DNA of 64,000 nucleotides from assembly GCF_018885305.1 (NCBI RefSeq), contig NZ_CP076544.1, positions 2,852,001 through 2,916,000 on the forward strand. The letters run 5' to 3'. The stretch is from Curtobacterium sp. L6-1 (lineage in GTDB: Bacteria > Actinomycetota > Actinomycetes > Actinomycetales > Microbacteriaceae). The position numbers and the translations under genes were made by a program. The notes beneath the pieces were generated by a model. It searched no databases. It saw only the letters and a program-made list of their open reading frames with translations, and was not told the DNA's origin. Below are positions 43,892 to 53,342 of the stretch, piece after piece (position 1 is the stretch's first letter; every line of letters begins with the position of its first letter).

Positions 43892-45193
43892 TCAGGACAG
43901 GTTCGGCGGCGGCGAGCTGACGGTCGAGGTGCTCACCGTGGTGGCCGGTCGTGTCGCGGGCCCGAAGGTCTCGACGAGCTCGAGCTCGTCGTTGACGACC
44001 GTCGCGAGCCGCTTGACGCCGACCCGGATCTGCTCCGGCGTCGGGTAGCAGAACGAGAGGCGGATGTTGCCGGCCCCGCGGCCGTCGGCGAAGAACGCCG
44101 TGCCCGGTGTGTAGGCGACGAGCTCCTTGACCGCGCGGGGCAGCATGCCCTTCGAGTCGAGGGAGTCCGGCAGCGAGAGCCACACGAAGAAGCCACCGTT
44201 CGGGACGGTCCACCGCAGGTCGGGCAGGAACTCCCCCAGCGCGGACAGCATGGCGTCGCGGCGCTCGGCGTAGATCCCCCGGAACGAGTCGACCTGACCC
44301 TTCCAGTCCGCGGCGTCGAGGTAGGCGTTGACGACGTACTGACCGAACGAGTTCGGCGCGAGGACGGCCGACTCGTTGGCGAGGACGAGCTTCTCGCGGA
44401 TGGCGTGCGGTGCGAGGGCCCACCCGACACGGAAGCCGGGTGCCAGGGTCTTCGAGAACGACCCGAGGTACACGACCCCCTCGTCGTCGATGGACCGGAT
44501 GGCCTGGGGTGCGGGCTCGTCGAACCAGAGCAGCCCGTAGGGGTTGTCCTCGAGCACCAGGATGTTGTTCGAGCGGCAGATGTCGAGCACCTCGATGCGG
44601 CGCTCGCGGCTCATCGTGACGCCGGCCGGGTTGTGGAAGTTCGGGATCGTGTACAGGAACTTCATCCGCTTGCCAGCGGCCCGCAGACGGCCGATCGTCT
44701 CGCGGAGTGCCTCGGGGACCAACCCGTGCTCGTCGGTCGCCACGTGGACGGTCTCGGCCTGGTACGACCGGAACACACCGATCGCGCCGACGTACGAGGG
44801 CGACTCGGCCAGCACGACGTCGCCCGGGTCGATGAACAGGCGCGTCACGAGGTCGAGGGCGTGCTGGGACCCCGTGGTGACGACGACGTCTTCGGCGCTG
44901 GCACGGATGCCCTCCAGGCTCATGACGTCGACGATGTGCTCGCGGAGGGAGCGCAGGCCCTGTCCCCCGCCGTACTGCAGCGCCATCGCAGCGTCCTCGT
45001 TCATGACGCGGTCGATGGAGCCGGTGACGAGCTCACGCGGCAGCGCGGAGACGTAGGGCATGCCGCCCGCGAGCGAGACCACCTCGGGCCTCGACGCGAC
45101 GGCGAACAGAGCTCGGACCTCGGAGGCGCTCAGCCCGGCGGTGCGCTGGGCGTAGGAGTCGTACCACGGATCGAGACTGTTGCCGTTCGTCAT
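43892..45193 (-). CDS. PLP-dependent aminotransferase, class I/II (2-aminoadipate aminotransferase-like)
   Basis: 433 aa fold-type I aminotransferase. The PLP-binding lysine is K248 in LGSFSKTLAPGFRVGW; the preceding motifs NFHNPAGVTMS and LVLEDNPYGLLWF carry the Asn and the Asp/Tyr that hold the cofactor. An N-terminal VVSLAGGMPYVSALPRELV is typical of the LysN/aromatic and MocR-like aminotransferase group. There is no helix-turn-helix domain, so it is not a regulator. In actinobacteria a gene like this commonly lies next to trxB/murJ. The substrate could be 2-aminoadipate, aromatic or branched amino acids. Confidence 0.88.
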   Translation of the reverse strand: MTNGNSLDPWYDSYAQRTAGLSASEVRALFAVASRPEVVSLAGGMPYVSALPRELVTGSIDRVMNEDAAMALQYGGGQGLRSLREHIVDVMSLEGIRASAEDVVVTTGSQHALDLVTRLFIDPGDVVLAESPSYVGAIGVFRSYQAETVHVATDEHGLVPEALRETIGRLRAAGKRMKFLYTIPNFHNPAGVTMSRERRIEVLDICRSNNILVLEDNPYGLLWFDEPAPQAIRSIDDEGVVYLGSFSKTLAPGFRVGWALAPHAIREKLVLANESAVLAPNSFGQYVVNAYLDAADWKGQVDSFRGIYAERRDAMLSALGEFLPDLRWTVPNGGFFVWLSLPDSLDSKGMLPRAVKELVAYTPGTAFFADGRGAGNIRLSFCYPTPEQIRVGVKRLATVVNDELELVETFGPATRPATTVSTSTVSSPPPNLS

Positions 45194-45357
45194 CGAGTTT
45201 CCTCCACTCGGTCGTTCTCGCCACAGTACGACATGCAGCCGGGCATCCGTCGCTGCGTGTCACGGGCCGATCGCCGATCCGTGGCCTGGCACCGGCCTGG
45301 AGGCCCACCCAGCGTCCGCCGCGTCGGCGGACCTGGGACGGGCCTCCGGACAGGCGA

Positions 45358-45393
45358 ACGCCCCGCCCTCCGATGGAATGGAGGACGGGGCGT
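45358..45393 (-). terminator. Hairpin downstream of trxA
   Basis: ACGCCCCG (45358-45365) pairs with CGGGGCGT (45386-45393), with an inner CCTCC/GGAGG extension. It separates trxB-trxA from the aminotransferase gene. Confidence 0.75.
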
Positions 45394-45428
45394 CCGGGTC
45401 TGTGCGCGGTTCCCGCTGTGCCGGTTCC

Positions 45429-45755
45429 TCAGGCGAGGAAGTCGGCGAGGTCCGCCTCGAGGGCCGGCTTCGGCTTGGCGCCGATGACGGTCTTGACGAC
45501 CTCGCCGCCCTTGAACACCTTCATCGCCGGGATCGACGTGATCTGGTAGTTCATCGCCGACTGGGGGTTGTCGTCGACGTTGAGCTTGACGATCTCGATC
45601 TTGTCGGCGTGCTCCGCGGCGATCTGGTCGAGGATCGGCGACACCGCACGACACGGGCCACACCACTCGGCCCAGAAGTCGACGAGGATCGTCTTGTCGG
45701 ACTTGAGGACTTCGGCCTCGAACGTGGCGTCGGTGACGGCCTTGGCGCTGGACAT
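45429..45755 (-). CDS. trxA: Thioredoxin
   Basis: 108 aa, a classic thioredoxin with the active site W31-C32-G33-P34-C35 and the cis-Pro motif TSIPAMKVF. It reduces protein disulphides in the cytoplasm and is itself reduced by the TrxB encoded 82 bp upstream on the same strand. The start ATG at 45755 begins MSSAKAVTDATF; a longer in-frame extension reads into unrelated Arg-rich sequence. A ribosome binding site (GGAG) precedes it. Confidence 0.96.
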   Translation of the reverse strand: MSSAKAVTDATFEAEVLKSDKTILVDFWAEWCGPCRAVSPILDQIAAEHADKIEIVKLNVDDNPQSAMNYQITSIPAMKVFKGGEVVKTVIGAKPKPALEADLADFLA

Positions 45756-45837
45756 GTTTGCTCCTTCGACGGAAGTCGGTTCGGTGAGGGGAACGTGGTC
45801 GGCCGGCGGGGCATTCCCCCGGTCGGCCGCGCCGGGG

Positions 45838-46833
45838 TCAGACCCGGGCGGTGACGTCGATGATCGCCTCGGTCGGGGTGACGCCCTCGGCCTGGTCGGT
45901 GAGACCGTGGTCGAGGTCGGCGAGGTACTTCTCGGCGTCGAGGGCGGCCACGGCACCCGAACCGGCAGCCGTGATGGCCTGGCGGTAGGTGGGGTCGAGG
46001 ACGTCGCCGGCGATGAACACACCGGGGACGCCGGCCGCGCGGGAGGAACGACCCTCGACCGCGAGCGTGCCCTCGGGTGCGATCTCGAGCTGCCCGTGCA
46101 CGAGGTGCGTGCGCGGGTCGTTGCCGATCGCGATGAACAGGCCGTCGAGTGCCATCGAGGACTCCTCGCCGGTGACGGTGTCCTTGAGCGTGACGCCCTC
46201 GACCGCGGAGTCACCCGTGATGCCGGTGACCTCCTTGTTCCACGCGAACGCGATCTTGGGGTCGTTCATCGCGCGGTCCTGCATGATCTTCGACGCGCGC
46301 AGGGAGTCCTTGCGGTGGATGACCGTCACCTTGTCGGCGAAGCGGGTGAGGAACGTCGCCTCTTCCATGGCGGAGTCACCGCCGCCGACGACGGCGATGT
46401 TCTTCTGGCGGAAGAAGAAGCCGTCGCACGTGGCGCACCACGAGACACCGTGGCCGGACAGGCGCTCCTCGTCGGCGAGGCCGAGGTGGCGGTAGGCGGA
46501 GCCGGTGGCGTAGATGACCGAGAGGGCCTCGTAGGTCTCGCCGGAGCCGACGGTGACCTTCTTGACCTGACCGGTGAGGTCGACCGAGACGGCGTCGTCG
46601 TACAGGACCTCGGCGCCGAACTTCTCGGCCTGCTCCTGCATCTTGATCATGAGGTCGGGGCCCTGGACGCCCTCGGGGAAGCCCGGGAAGTTCTCGACCT
46701 CGGTGGTCTTGGTGAGTTCACCGCCGGTCTCGACACTCGAGGCGACGATGAGCGGCTTCAGCTCAGCGCGCGCGGCGTAGATGCCGGCCGTGAACCCGGC
46801 GGGGCCGGAACCGATGATGATGAGCTCGCGCAT
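45838..46833 (-). CDS. trxB: Thioredoxin-disulfide reductase
   Basis: 331 aa. FAD-binding GSGPAGFTAGIYAARA at the N terminus, the redox pair C133-A-T-C136 in SWCATCDGFFF, the NADPH-binding VVGGGDSAMEEA and GVFIAGDVLD near the C terminus. It transfers electrons from NADPH to thioredoxin. It forms a likely operon with trxA (82 bp downstream). Actinobacteria often keep trxB-trxA next to murJ, as here, although murJ starts a separate unit. Confidence 0.97.
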   Translation of the reverse strand: MRELIIIGSGPAGFTAGIYAARAELKPLIVASSVETGGELTKTTEVENFPGFPEGVQGPDLMIKMQEQAEKFGAEVLYDDAVSVDLTGQVKKVTVGSGETYEALSVIYATGSAYRHLGLADEERLSGHGVSWCATCDGFFFRQKNIAVVGGGDSAMEEATFLTRFADKVTVIHRKDSLRASKIMQDRAMNDPKIAFAWNKEVTGITGDSAVEGVTLKDTVTGEESSMALDGLFIAIGNDPRTHLVHGQLEIAPEGTLAVEGRSSRAAGVPGVFIAGDVLDPTYRQAITAAGSGAVAALDAEKYLADLDHGLTDQAEGVTPTEAIIDVTARV

Positions 46834-46917
46834 GACTGCCCTTCCGTTGCGTGCTACCGGGAGAACCCATGGTAGCGACGGGACATTCCCCGGCAGCCGT
46901 GAGCGACGGGACGCGGA

Positions 46918-49900
46918 TCAGCGGCCGAGACGGGCGCGGACGAGGTCGACGGCGCTGCGGACCTCGGCGTTGCGGAGGAGGGCCAGGACGCCGAAGTACA
47001 CGGCCACCATGACGACCCCGCCGAGGACGACGGTGATGACCGCGCTCGTGAAGTCCGCCATCGCGAAGCCGTCCTCGCGGAAGGCGCCGAAGAAGTTCAC
47101 GACGACCAGACCCACCGCGCCCGCGACGAGTGCCGCGACCACGAACTGCAGGTGGGAACGCGTGACGATCGGCCCCTCGATGCCGTGCAACCGGCGGCGG
47201 ACGATGACGAGGGCGACGACGGTCTGGGCGGAACCGGCGACGGTCGTGCACGCTGCGACCGCCAGGCCGATGACGTCACCCGGCAGCGTGGTGACCGCGA
47301 GGGCCCCGACCACGAAGAGGCCCGACTGGACGAGCTGCATGAGGAACGGCGTCCGGTGGTCGTGCATCGCCCAGAACACCCGCTGGATGATGAAGAGCAT
47401 GCTGAACAGCACCAGGCCGGGCATGTAGGCCAGCAGCACGCCGCCGATGGACAGCGCGCCCTCGAACGTGCTCGAGAACATCCGTCCGAACGGCACCGCG
47501 ACGACCATGAGCGCGACGCTCGAGAACACCGTGAACAGGCCGACGATCCGCAGGGACAGCGACAGGTTGCGGCGGACGGCGTCGAGGTCGCCCCGGTCGG
47601 CGTCGTGGCTCATCCGCGTGAAGTACGCGGTGGCGATCGACACGGCGATGATCGAGTGCGGCAGCATGAACAGCAGCCAGGCGTTCTGCAGCACCGCGTT
47701 GCCGGCGTTGCCCGAGCCGAGCGACGCCACGCGGGACTGCACGATCCCGGCGAGCTGCGTCACGAGGATCATCGCGAAGAGCCAGCCCGCGGCGGTGCCC
47801 GTGGCCTTGAGGCCGACGCCGCGCCAGCGGAAGTCGGGGCGGAACGTCAGGCCGGCGCGCTTCCAGAAGAAGGGCAGGAACGCGGCCTGCGCGAGGACGC
47901 CGAGCGAGGCGCTGCCGGCGAGCACCGCGATCTTCACCGGGGTCCAGTCGTCGGTGCCGGCGTTCACCGTGCGGGTGCCGAACAGCGCGATGAAGACGAC
48001 GAGGCCCGAGATCGCGATGACGTTGTTGATGAGCGGCGCCCAGGTGAACGGCCCGAACACCTGCTTGGCGTTGAGCACCTCACCGAGCAGCGAGTACACC
48101 GCGTAGAAGAGGATCTGCGGCAGGCACCAGAAGGCGAACGCCACGGCGAGGTCGGTGGTGGCGGGCGAGAAGCCCTTGCCGTCGTGGGCCTGCGCCGAGT
48201 ACAGGCGGACGAGCACCGGTGCGAGCAGGGTCGCGACGATCGTGATGACGACGAAGACCGTGGCACCGAGCGTGACGATCTTGTTGACGTACGCGCGGCC
48301 GCCGTCCTCCTGCTTCATCGAGCGGACGATCTGCGGGATGAGCACCGCGGACAGCAGACCGCCGGCGATGAGCGCGTAGATGTTGTTCGGCAGCTGGTTC
48401 GAGACCGCGAAGGCGTCGGCCGACGGCGAGTTCGTCTGACCGATCGCGTACGCGAGCACGAACGTCTTCGCGAAGCCGAGCAGCCGCGAGATCATCGTGC
48501 CGGCTGCGAGCATGGCGCTCGCCCGCCCGAGGTTCCGCCCGCCTTCCGGAGCGGTGGCGGCGGTCTCGGCGGAAGGGGTGGCGCTGATGGTCGGCTCCTC
48601 GTGCTGGCGACGGTCCGCGGACCGGCCACGGTCGTCGCGGGTGCGGTCGTCGTCCCGGTCGTCGGACGGGAGGCTCGCCGTCACCCCGGCACGCATGATC
48701 GCGTCCTCGAGACGGTCGCCGTCCCCACCGACGGTGTCGGTGCCGGAGCTGGCCGCGGCGACGGCGGTGGCCGCCCCGGGGACGGGGGTCGCGCCTCCCG
48801 TCCGGGTGTCGGCGGCGGACTGCGCGACGGTGGTCCGCCCCGTCGTGGCGGCAGCAGGGCCGGCAGCAGCCGCAGCGGACACGGGGCCGGCGGCCGACGC
48901 GGTCGTGGCGGCGGTCTCGCCGGGGCCGGCGGGCTGCACCTCGAGCGGGCGGTTCGGGTCCTCGTCCTCGGGCTCGACCTCGCCGTTGCGGCGGCGGAGG
49001 CGTCGGCGCACGTTGCGGACGATGCCGAAGCCGAAGACGGCGATGACGGCTGCGGCGGCGACGGCCGTGATGACGGTCTCCCACTGCGCCTGCACGTTGA
49101 TCTCGACGGTCGCGGGCGTGGCGATGCGGGCGCCGGTGGCGCTGGTGAGCGACATCGACAGCTCGACCTTGCCGTTCGCGACCGACTGCACCGGGAACGT
49201 GGTGCGGGTCGAGGAGCGCGGCTGGATCGTGACCTCGACGGCGTTCCGCTCGATGCGCAGGAACGAGTTCGACGGCGTGACCGTCAGGAAGACCGTGACG
49301 GGGTGGTCGGAGCGGTTGCGGACCGAGATCGGCAGCGACGACCGGTCACCGAGCAGCGTGATGTCGCTCGAGTTGACGATGCCGACGCTGCGGATGGTCT
49401 TCTCGTTCGCCGCGGTGATGCGGTCGACGAGCGCGTCGAGGCCGGTGGTGTCGGTGCGCCAGGCGTTCGAGGCGGCGGCGAGGGTCGTCAGGCGGGCGGG
49501 GGCGGTGACCGTCGCGGGGTCCTGGACGGCGCTGGCGAAGTCGGTCAGGTCCTGCTCGGACCGGACCAGGCGGCGGAGCGTGTCGAGTCGCTCGTCCCCG
49601 ACGCTGCTGCTCTGCAGGGTGAGGGAACCGGGGGTGGCGTCGACGACGGTGGAGAAGTCGGTCGGGGAGACCCAGGCGGTGCTCTCGAGGGCGCTGAGGG
49701 CCTGGTCGATGCGGGCGGAGTCGGTCGGCCAGGTGCGGTCGAGCGTGAGGAGGACCGGCCCGCTCGCGGTGCCCTGGACGGCGACGGTCGCGAGGGTGGC
49801 GGAGAGCTTCGTCATCGCCTTCCAGTACGCCCGGCCGTCGGTGGCCGTGGCGGCGTCCTGCAGCAGGTCGGACATCGCCTGGTCGGAGACGAGGGCCTGG

Positions 49901-51267
49901 GTGCCGCCGATCTTCTCGGACGCGGCGATCGTGGTGCTGCCGCCGGCCGAGGTGTTGCCGCTCGAGACGATGGCGGAGCGGTAGCCGGCCTCGCGCAGGG
50001 CTCCGAGGTCGTCCGAGGCGACGCCGCCCTCGGCGGGCCAGGCGACGGTGTCGAGCGTCCAGGGGAAGTCGACGAGGGACTGGGACGTGGGGAGGGTGCT
50101 CGGTGCGTCGGCCCCGGGGTCGCCGGTGCCCGTGCCGTCGCCGGGCGTGCCGTTGCCGGACGTGCCGTCGTCGGACGTGCCGTCGTCGGACGTGCCGTCG
50201 TCGGTCGGGGCGGAGGCGCTGCCCCGACCGGTGCTGTCCCGGGTCGTGGCCGGGGCGGTCGCGTCGGTACCGTTCGCATCGGTACCGGTCACGCCTGGGG
50301 TCGCGCCGTCCGTGGGTGCGACGGTCGGGCTCGGGGTCGCGCCGGGGAAGCGGTCGGCGTCGACGGCGGCGGCGATCGCCTGGTCGAACGAGATCGGCGC
50401 GGCGATGCCGGGCGACCCCGCCTGCCGCAGACCGGCCACGTCCGCGTCGGCGTAGGCGAGCGGGAACTTCTCGTTCCGGAGGCCCTCCAGCCGGTCGAGC
50501 CAGGCCGTCGCGGAGCTCGGGGCGTCGTCGCCGAGGATCCGGATGGACGCGATGATGCGCGGGTCGACCGCGAGGGCGACGCTGTGCCCCTCCGCGGCGT
50601 CGAGCTGCTTCGTGAGGGTGCCGTCGACGGCGGTGTCGGCGGCGAGGGTGCCGGCCGGCAGGAGGCCGTCGTCGGTCGCGGGGACGGTGACGGGCATGGC
50701 CACGGCGACGTCGACCGGGGCGTGGTCGAGAGCGGGGTTCCACGTGAAGGCGGAGCGGCCGACGGCGAGGGTCGAGCCCGCGACGTACGAGGCCGCGATG
50801 CGTCGGGCGCCGAACGGGTTGAGCGTGCCGAGCCGGACGTCGGCGAACGGCACGGAGATGGAGCTGATCGTGACCGACCGGTGCGCCGGAACCTCGGGGA
50901 CCTCGACCTCGTCGATCGTCGGGCCCGTCCACCCGTCCGTCGTGGTGTCGCCGAGCCAGTCGGTGAGGATGTCCCGCGTGCCGACGACGGACCGGTTGAT
51001 GTGGAGGTCCGCGGCCCCCGGCGGCAGGGCCGTGTCGGTGTCGTTCGTCACCGTCAGGGAGAGCGAGAGGTCGTCACCGAGCTCGAGGACACCACGCCCG
51101 GTGGGCGTCAGCTCCACCGAGGTCGTGCCGGTCTGGGCGGGCGACGGGGCGGCCGGCGTCGTGGTGGTCGCGGCGCCGGCGAGGTCCCCGGCGGCTGGCG
51201 CGACGACCAGTCCGGCGGTGACCAGAGCGGTCGCGGCGGCGGCGAGCACGGTACGGAGTGTCTGCAT
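46918..51267 (-). CDS. murJ: Fusion of DUF6049-like secreted/membrane protein with lipid II flippase MurJ
   Basis: 1449 codons with no stop between two parts usually encoded by adjacent genes. Residues 1-30 are a signal peptide (LRTVLAAAATALVTAGLVV). About 31-730 is an extracellular beta-rich part with a Thr/Asp/Gly repeat linker (GTSDDGTSDDGTSGNG), matching DUF6049 family layout. A membrane helix lies at about 732-752, then a cytoplasmic Ala/Pro-rich linker. From about residue 907 the MurJ domain follows (RASAMLAAGTMISRLLGFAK, NNIYALIAGGLLSAVLIPQI), about 545 aa with some 14 helices. MurJ flips lipid II to the outer face. The start ATG at 51267 opens the signal peptide. An internal start giving MurJ alone is possible; no frameshift was seen. 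Confidence 0.85.
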   Translation of the reverse strand: MQTLRTVLAAAATALVTAGLVVAPAAGDLAGAATTTTPAAPSPAQTGTTSVELTPTGRGVLELGDDLSLSLTVTNDTDTALPPGAADLHINRSVVGTRDILTDWLGDTTTDGWTGPTIDEVEVPEVPAHRSVTISSISVPFADVRLGTLNPFGARRIAASYVAGSTLAVGRSAFTWNPALDHAPVDVAVAMPVTVPATDDGLLPAGTLAADTAVDGTLTKQLDAAEGHSVALAVDPRIIASIRILGDDAPSSATAWLDRLEGLRNEKFPLAYADADVAGLRQAGSPGIAAPISFDQAIAAAVDADRFPGATPSPTVAPTDGATPGVTGTDANGTDATAPATTRDSTGRGSASAPTDDGTSDDGTSDDGTSGNGTPGDGTGTGDPGADAPSTLPTSQSLVDFPWTLDTVAWPAEGGVASDDLGALREAGYRSAIVSSGNTSAGGSTTIAASEKIGGTQALVSDQAMSDLLQDAATATDGRAYWKAMTKLSATLATVAVQGTASGPVLLTLDRTWPTDSARIDQALSALESTAWVSPTDFSTVVDATPGSLTLQSSSVGDERLDTLRRLVRSEQDLTDFASAVQDPATVTAPARLTTLAAASNAWRTDTTGLDALVDRITAANEKTIRSVGIVNSSDITLLGDRSSLPISVRNRSDHPVTVFLTVTPSNSFLRIERNAVEVTIQPRSSTRTTFPVQSVANGKVELSMSLTSATGARIATPATVEINVQAQWETVITAVAAAAVIAVFGFGIVRNVRRRLRRRNGEVEPEDEDPNRPLEVQPAGPGETAATTASAAGPVSAAAAAGPAAATTGRTTVAQSAADTRTGGATPVPGAATAVAAASSGTDTVGGDGDRLEDAIMRAGVTASLPSDDRDDDRTRDDRGRSADRRQHEEPTISATPSAETAATAPEGGRNLGRASAMLAAGTMISRLLGFAKTFVLAYAIGQTNSPSADAFAVSNQLPNNIYALIAGGLLSAVLIPQIVRSMKQEDGGRAYVNKIVTLGATVFVVITIVATLLAPVLVRLYSAQAHDGKGFSPATTDLAVAFAFWCLPQILFYAVYSLLGEVLNAKQVFGPFTWAPLINNVIAISGLVVFIALFGTRTVNAGTDDWTPVKIAVLAGSASLGVLAQAAFLPFFWKRAGLTFRPDFRWRGVGLKATGTAAGWLFAMILVTQLAGIVQSRVASLGSGNAGNAVLQNAWLLFMLPHSIIAVSIATAYFTRMSHDADRGDLDAVRRNLSLSLRIVGLFTVFSSVALMVVAVPFGRMFSSTFEGALSIGGVLLAYMPGLVLFSMLFIIQRVFWAMHDHRTPFLMQLVQSGLFVVGALAVTTLPGDVIGLAVAACTTVAGSAQTVVALVIVRRRLHGIEGPIVTRSHLQFVVAALVAGAVGLVVVNFFGAFREDGFAMADFTSAVITVVLGGVVMVAVYFGVLALLRNAEVRSAVDLVRARLGR

Positions 51268-51377
51268 GTGAGAGGGCCCTGGTCGGAGCGGGCCACGACG
51301 AGTGTACGAGGGCGGACCATGGCGGCAGGCGGGCGCGCAGGTGCTCGACGCCACGATCTGGGATGATCGACGGCGTC

Positions 51378-52810
51378 ATGCAGTCCGTAGCCCAGGCCGT
51401 CGAGCGACTCGACGCACTCGCAGCCACCGACACCGTCGACGTCCTCGCGCGGGCGTTCGCGGCTGCCGGTCACGAGCTCGCCCTCGTCGGCGGGCCCGTC
51501 CGCGACGCCTTCCTCGGCCGTCCCGTCACCGACCTCGACTTCACCACCGACGCCCGTCCGGACACGATCCTGTCGATCGTCGGACCGCTGGCGAAGACCA
51601 CGTGGGACGTCGGCCGGCAGTTCGGCACCATCGCCGCACTGGTCCGGGGCGAGCAGGTCGAGATCACCACGTACCGCAGCGACGTCTACGACGGCGAGAC
51701 CCGCAAGCCCGAGGTCACGTTCGGCGACACCATCCAGGACGACCTGCTCCGCCGCGACTTCACCGTGAACGCGATGGCGCTCCGACTCCCCCAGCGCGAA
51801 CTCGTCGACGTGCACGGCGGTGTCGAGGACCTGCTCGCCCGTCGGCTCGCCACCCCGCAGGCCGCCCGCATCTCGTTCCGGGACGACCCGCTCCGCATGA
51901 TGCGTGCCGCCCGCTTCACCGCGCAGCTCGGCTTCACCGTGTCCGACGACGTGCGCGACGCCATGGCCGAGCTCGCCGACTCGATCGACATCGTCTCCGC
52001 CGAGCGCGTGCGGGACGAACTCGTGAAGCTCCTGAACACCTCCGAACCCGTCGAGGGGTCCGGCTGCTCGTCGACACCGGGATCGCCGAGCGCTTCCTGC
52101 CCGAGCTGCCCGCGATGCGGCTCGAGATCGACGAGCACCACCACCACAAGGACGTGTACGAGCACTCGCTCACCGTCCTCACCCAGGCCATCGGGTACGA
52201 GGCCGAGCGGCACCCCGGGGACGCCCCGGACACCGTGCTGCGCCTGGCCGCCCTGCTGCACGACATCGGCAAGCCGGCGACGCGGAAGCTCGAGCCCGGC
52301 GGCGCGGTGAGCTTCCACCACCACGACCTGGTCGGCTCGAAGCTGGCCAAGAAGCGGCTCCGCGCCCTCCGCTTCGACAACGACACGATCGCCGCGGTCT
52401 CTCGGTTGATCGAGCTGCACCTGCGGTTCTTCGGGTACACCGAGGGCGCCTGGACCGACGCGGCCGTCCGCCGCTACGTCCGCGACGCCGGCGACCAGCT
52501 CGAGCGGCTGCACGAGCTCACGCGCTCCGACGTCACCACCCGGAACCGCCGGAAGGCGGACCGGCTCGGCTTCGCCTACGACGACCTGGAGGCCCGGATC
52601 GCCGTCCTCGCGGAGCAGGAGGAACTCGACTCCATGCGTCCCGACCTCTCCGGGGACGACATCATGCGCATCCTCGACATCCCGCCGGGGCGGGCCGTGG
52701 GCGAGGCGTACCGCTTCCTGCTCGAGGCGCGCATGGACGAGGGGCCGCTCGGGCCGGAGGACGCCGAGGCGCGCCTCCGCACCTGGTGGGCGTCCCGCGA
52801 CGAGGGCTGA
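51378..52810 (+). pseudogene. CCA-adding tRNA nucleotidyltransferase, frameshifted in this sequence
   Basis: The gene reads normally from ATG 51378 (MQSVAQAVERLDALA) through the nucleotidyltransferase core: VGGPVRDAFLGRP, DLDFTTDARPD (metal-binding DxD), RRDFTVNAMAL and DDPLRMMRAARFTAQLGF, up to LNTSEPVEG near 52055. The remainder, with HDIGKPATRK (HD domain) to WWASRDEG at 52810, is in the frame one base further on. Restoring one G in the four-G run at 52055-52058 joins the two halves as VEG-VRLLVDTG. The enzyme completes tRNA 3' ends, and tRNA-Ala in this window lacks an encoded CCA, so the gene should be needed. A homopolymer sequencing error is therefore more likely than real loss. Confidence 0.85.
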
Positions 52811-52955
52811 TCCACTCGACGGTGGCGTGCCTCCAGGCCGTCCGCTACGATGGGCAGGTTGTCTCGCGCGCCTTCTGCGTGCCGGGGCATATGCATCAAC
52901 CCTCCTGTCCCGGGAACTGCCCGGGGCCGCTGAGACCAGAGGAGGTGGGTTCCGC
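52811..52955 (+). promoter_or_regulatory. rpsF leader with possible promoter and hairpin
   Basis: A -10-like TACGAT lies at about 52846-52851 with no strong -35. Further on, CCCGGG-AACTG-CCCGGG (about 52910-52926) can form a tight hairpin 30 bases before the rpsF start. Many bacteria have an S6-S18 binding leader here, but a match to that motif was not confirmed by eye. Confidence 0.35.
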
Positions 52956-53339
52956 ATGCACCAGTACGAACTGATGGCGATCCTCGACCCCGAGATCGAT
53001 GAGCGCACCGTCGCTCCCAGCCTGGACAAGTTCCTCGCGGTCATCCGCAACGACGGTGGCACCGTCGACAACGTGGACGTCTGGGGCCGTCGCCGGCTCG
53101 CTTACGAGATCGCGAAGAAGAACGAGGGCATCTACGCCGTCGTGAACTTCACGTCGTCCGCCGACTCCGCCAAGGAGCTGGACCGCCAGCTCGGTCTCTC
53201 CGAGGCCGTCCTGCGCACCAAGGTCCTCCGCGCCGAAGAGGGCATGGCCCAGGTCGCCGCGCAGAAGCAGCGCGACGAGGCCCGTGCCGCCCGCAAGGCC
53301 GCCAACGCGACGGCCACCGCGACCGCGAGCGCCGAGTAG
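52956..53339 (+). CDS. rpsF: 30S ribosomal protein S6 (bS6)
   Basis: 127 aa. It begins [21 protein letters not shown] and has [18 protein letters not shown], the conserved bS6 core, followed by AEEGMAQ. The C-terminal 25 residues are Ala/Lys-rich ([17 protein letters not shown]). The ATG at 52956 follows AGAGGAGG. It is the first gene of the rpsF-ssb-rpsR-rplI operon; ssb starts 3 bases past the stop. S6 binds 16S rRNA with S18, which is encoded two genes later. Confidence 0.97.
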   Translation: MHQYELMAILDPEIDERTVAPSLDKFLAVIRNDGGTVDNVDVWGRRRLAYEIAKKNEGIYAVVNFTSSADSAKELDRQLGLSEAVLRTKVLRAEEGMAQVAAQKQRDEARAARKAANATATATASAE

Positions 53340-53342
53340 CCC

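Noticed and set aside
50736-50751. parS-like GGTTCCACGTGAAGGC inside the DUF6049-MurJ gene
   Set aside because: The centre matches but four flanking bases do not; unlike the other four sites it lies in coding sequence, so chance is likely.
47152-51366. A 1404-codon open frame on the + strand opposite the DUF6049-MurJ gene
   Set aside because: Its translation is Arg/Gly/Asp-biased with no domains, as expected for the antisense of a high-GC gene; the - strand frame has a signal peptide, membrane helices and MurJ motifs.
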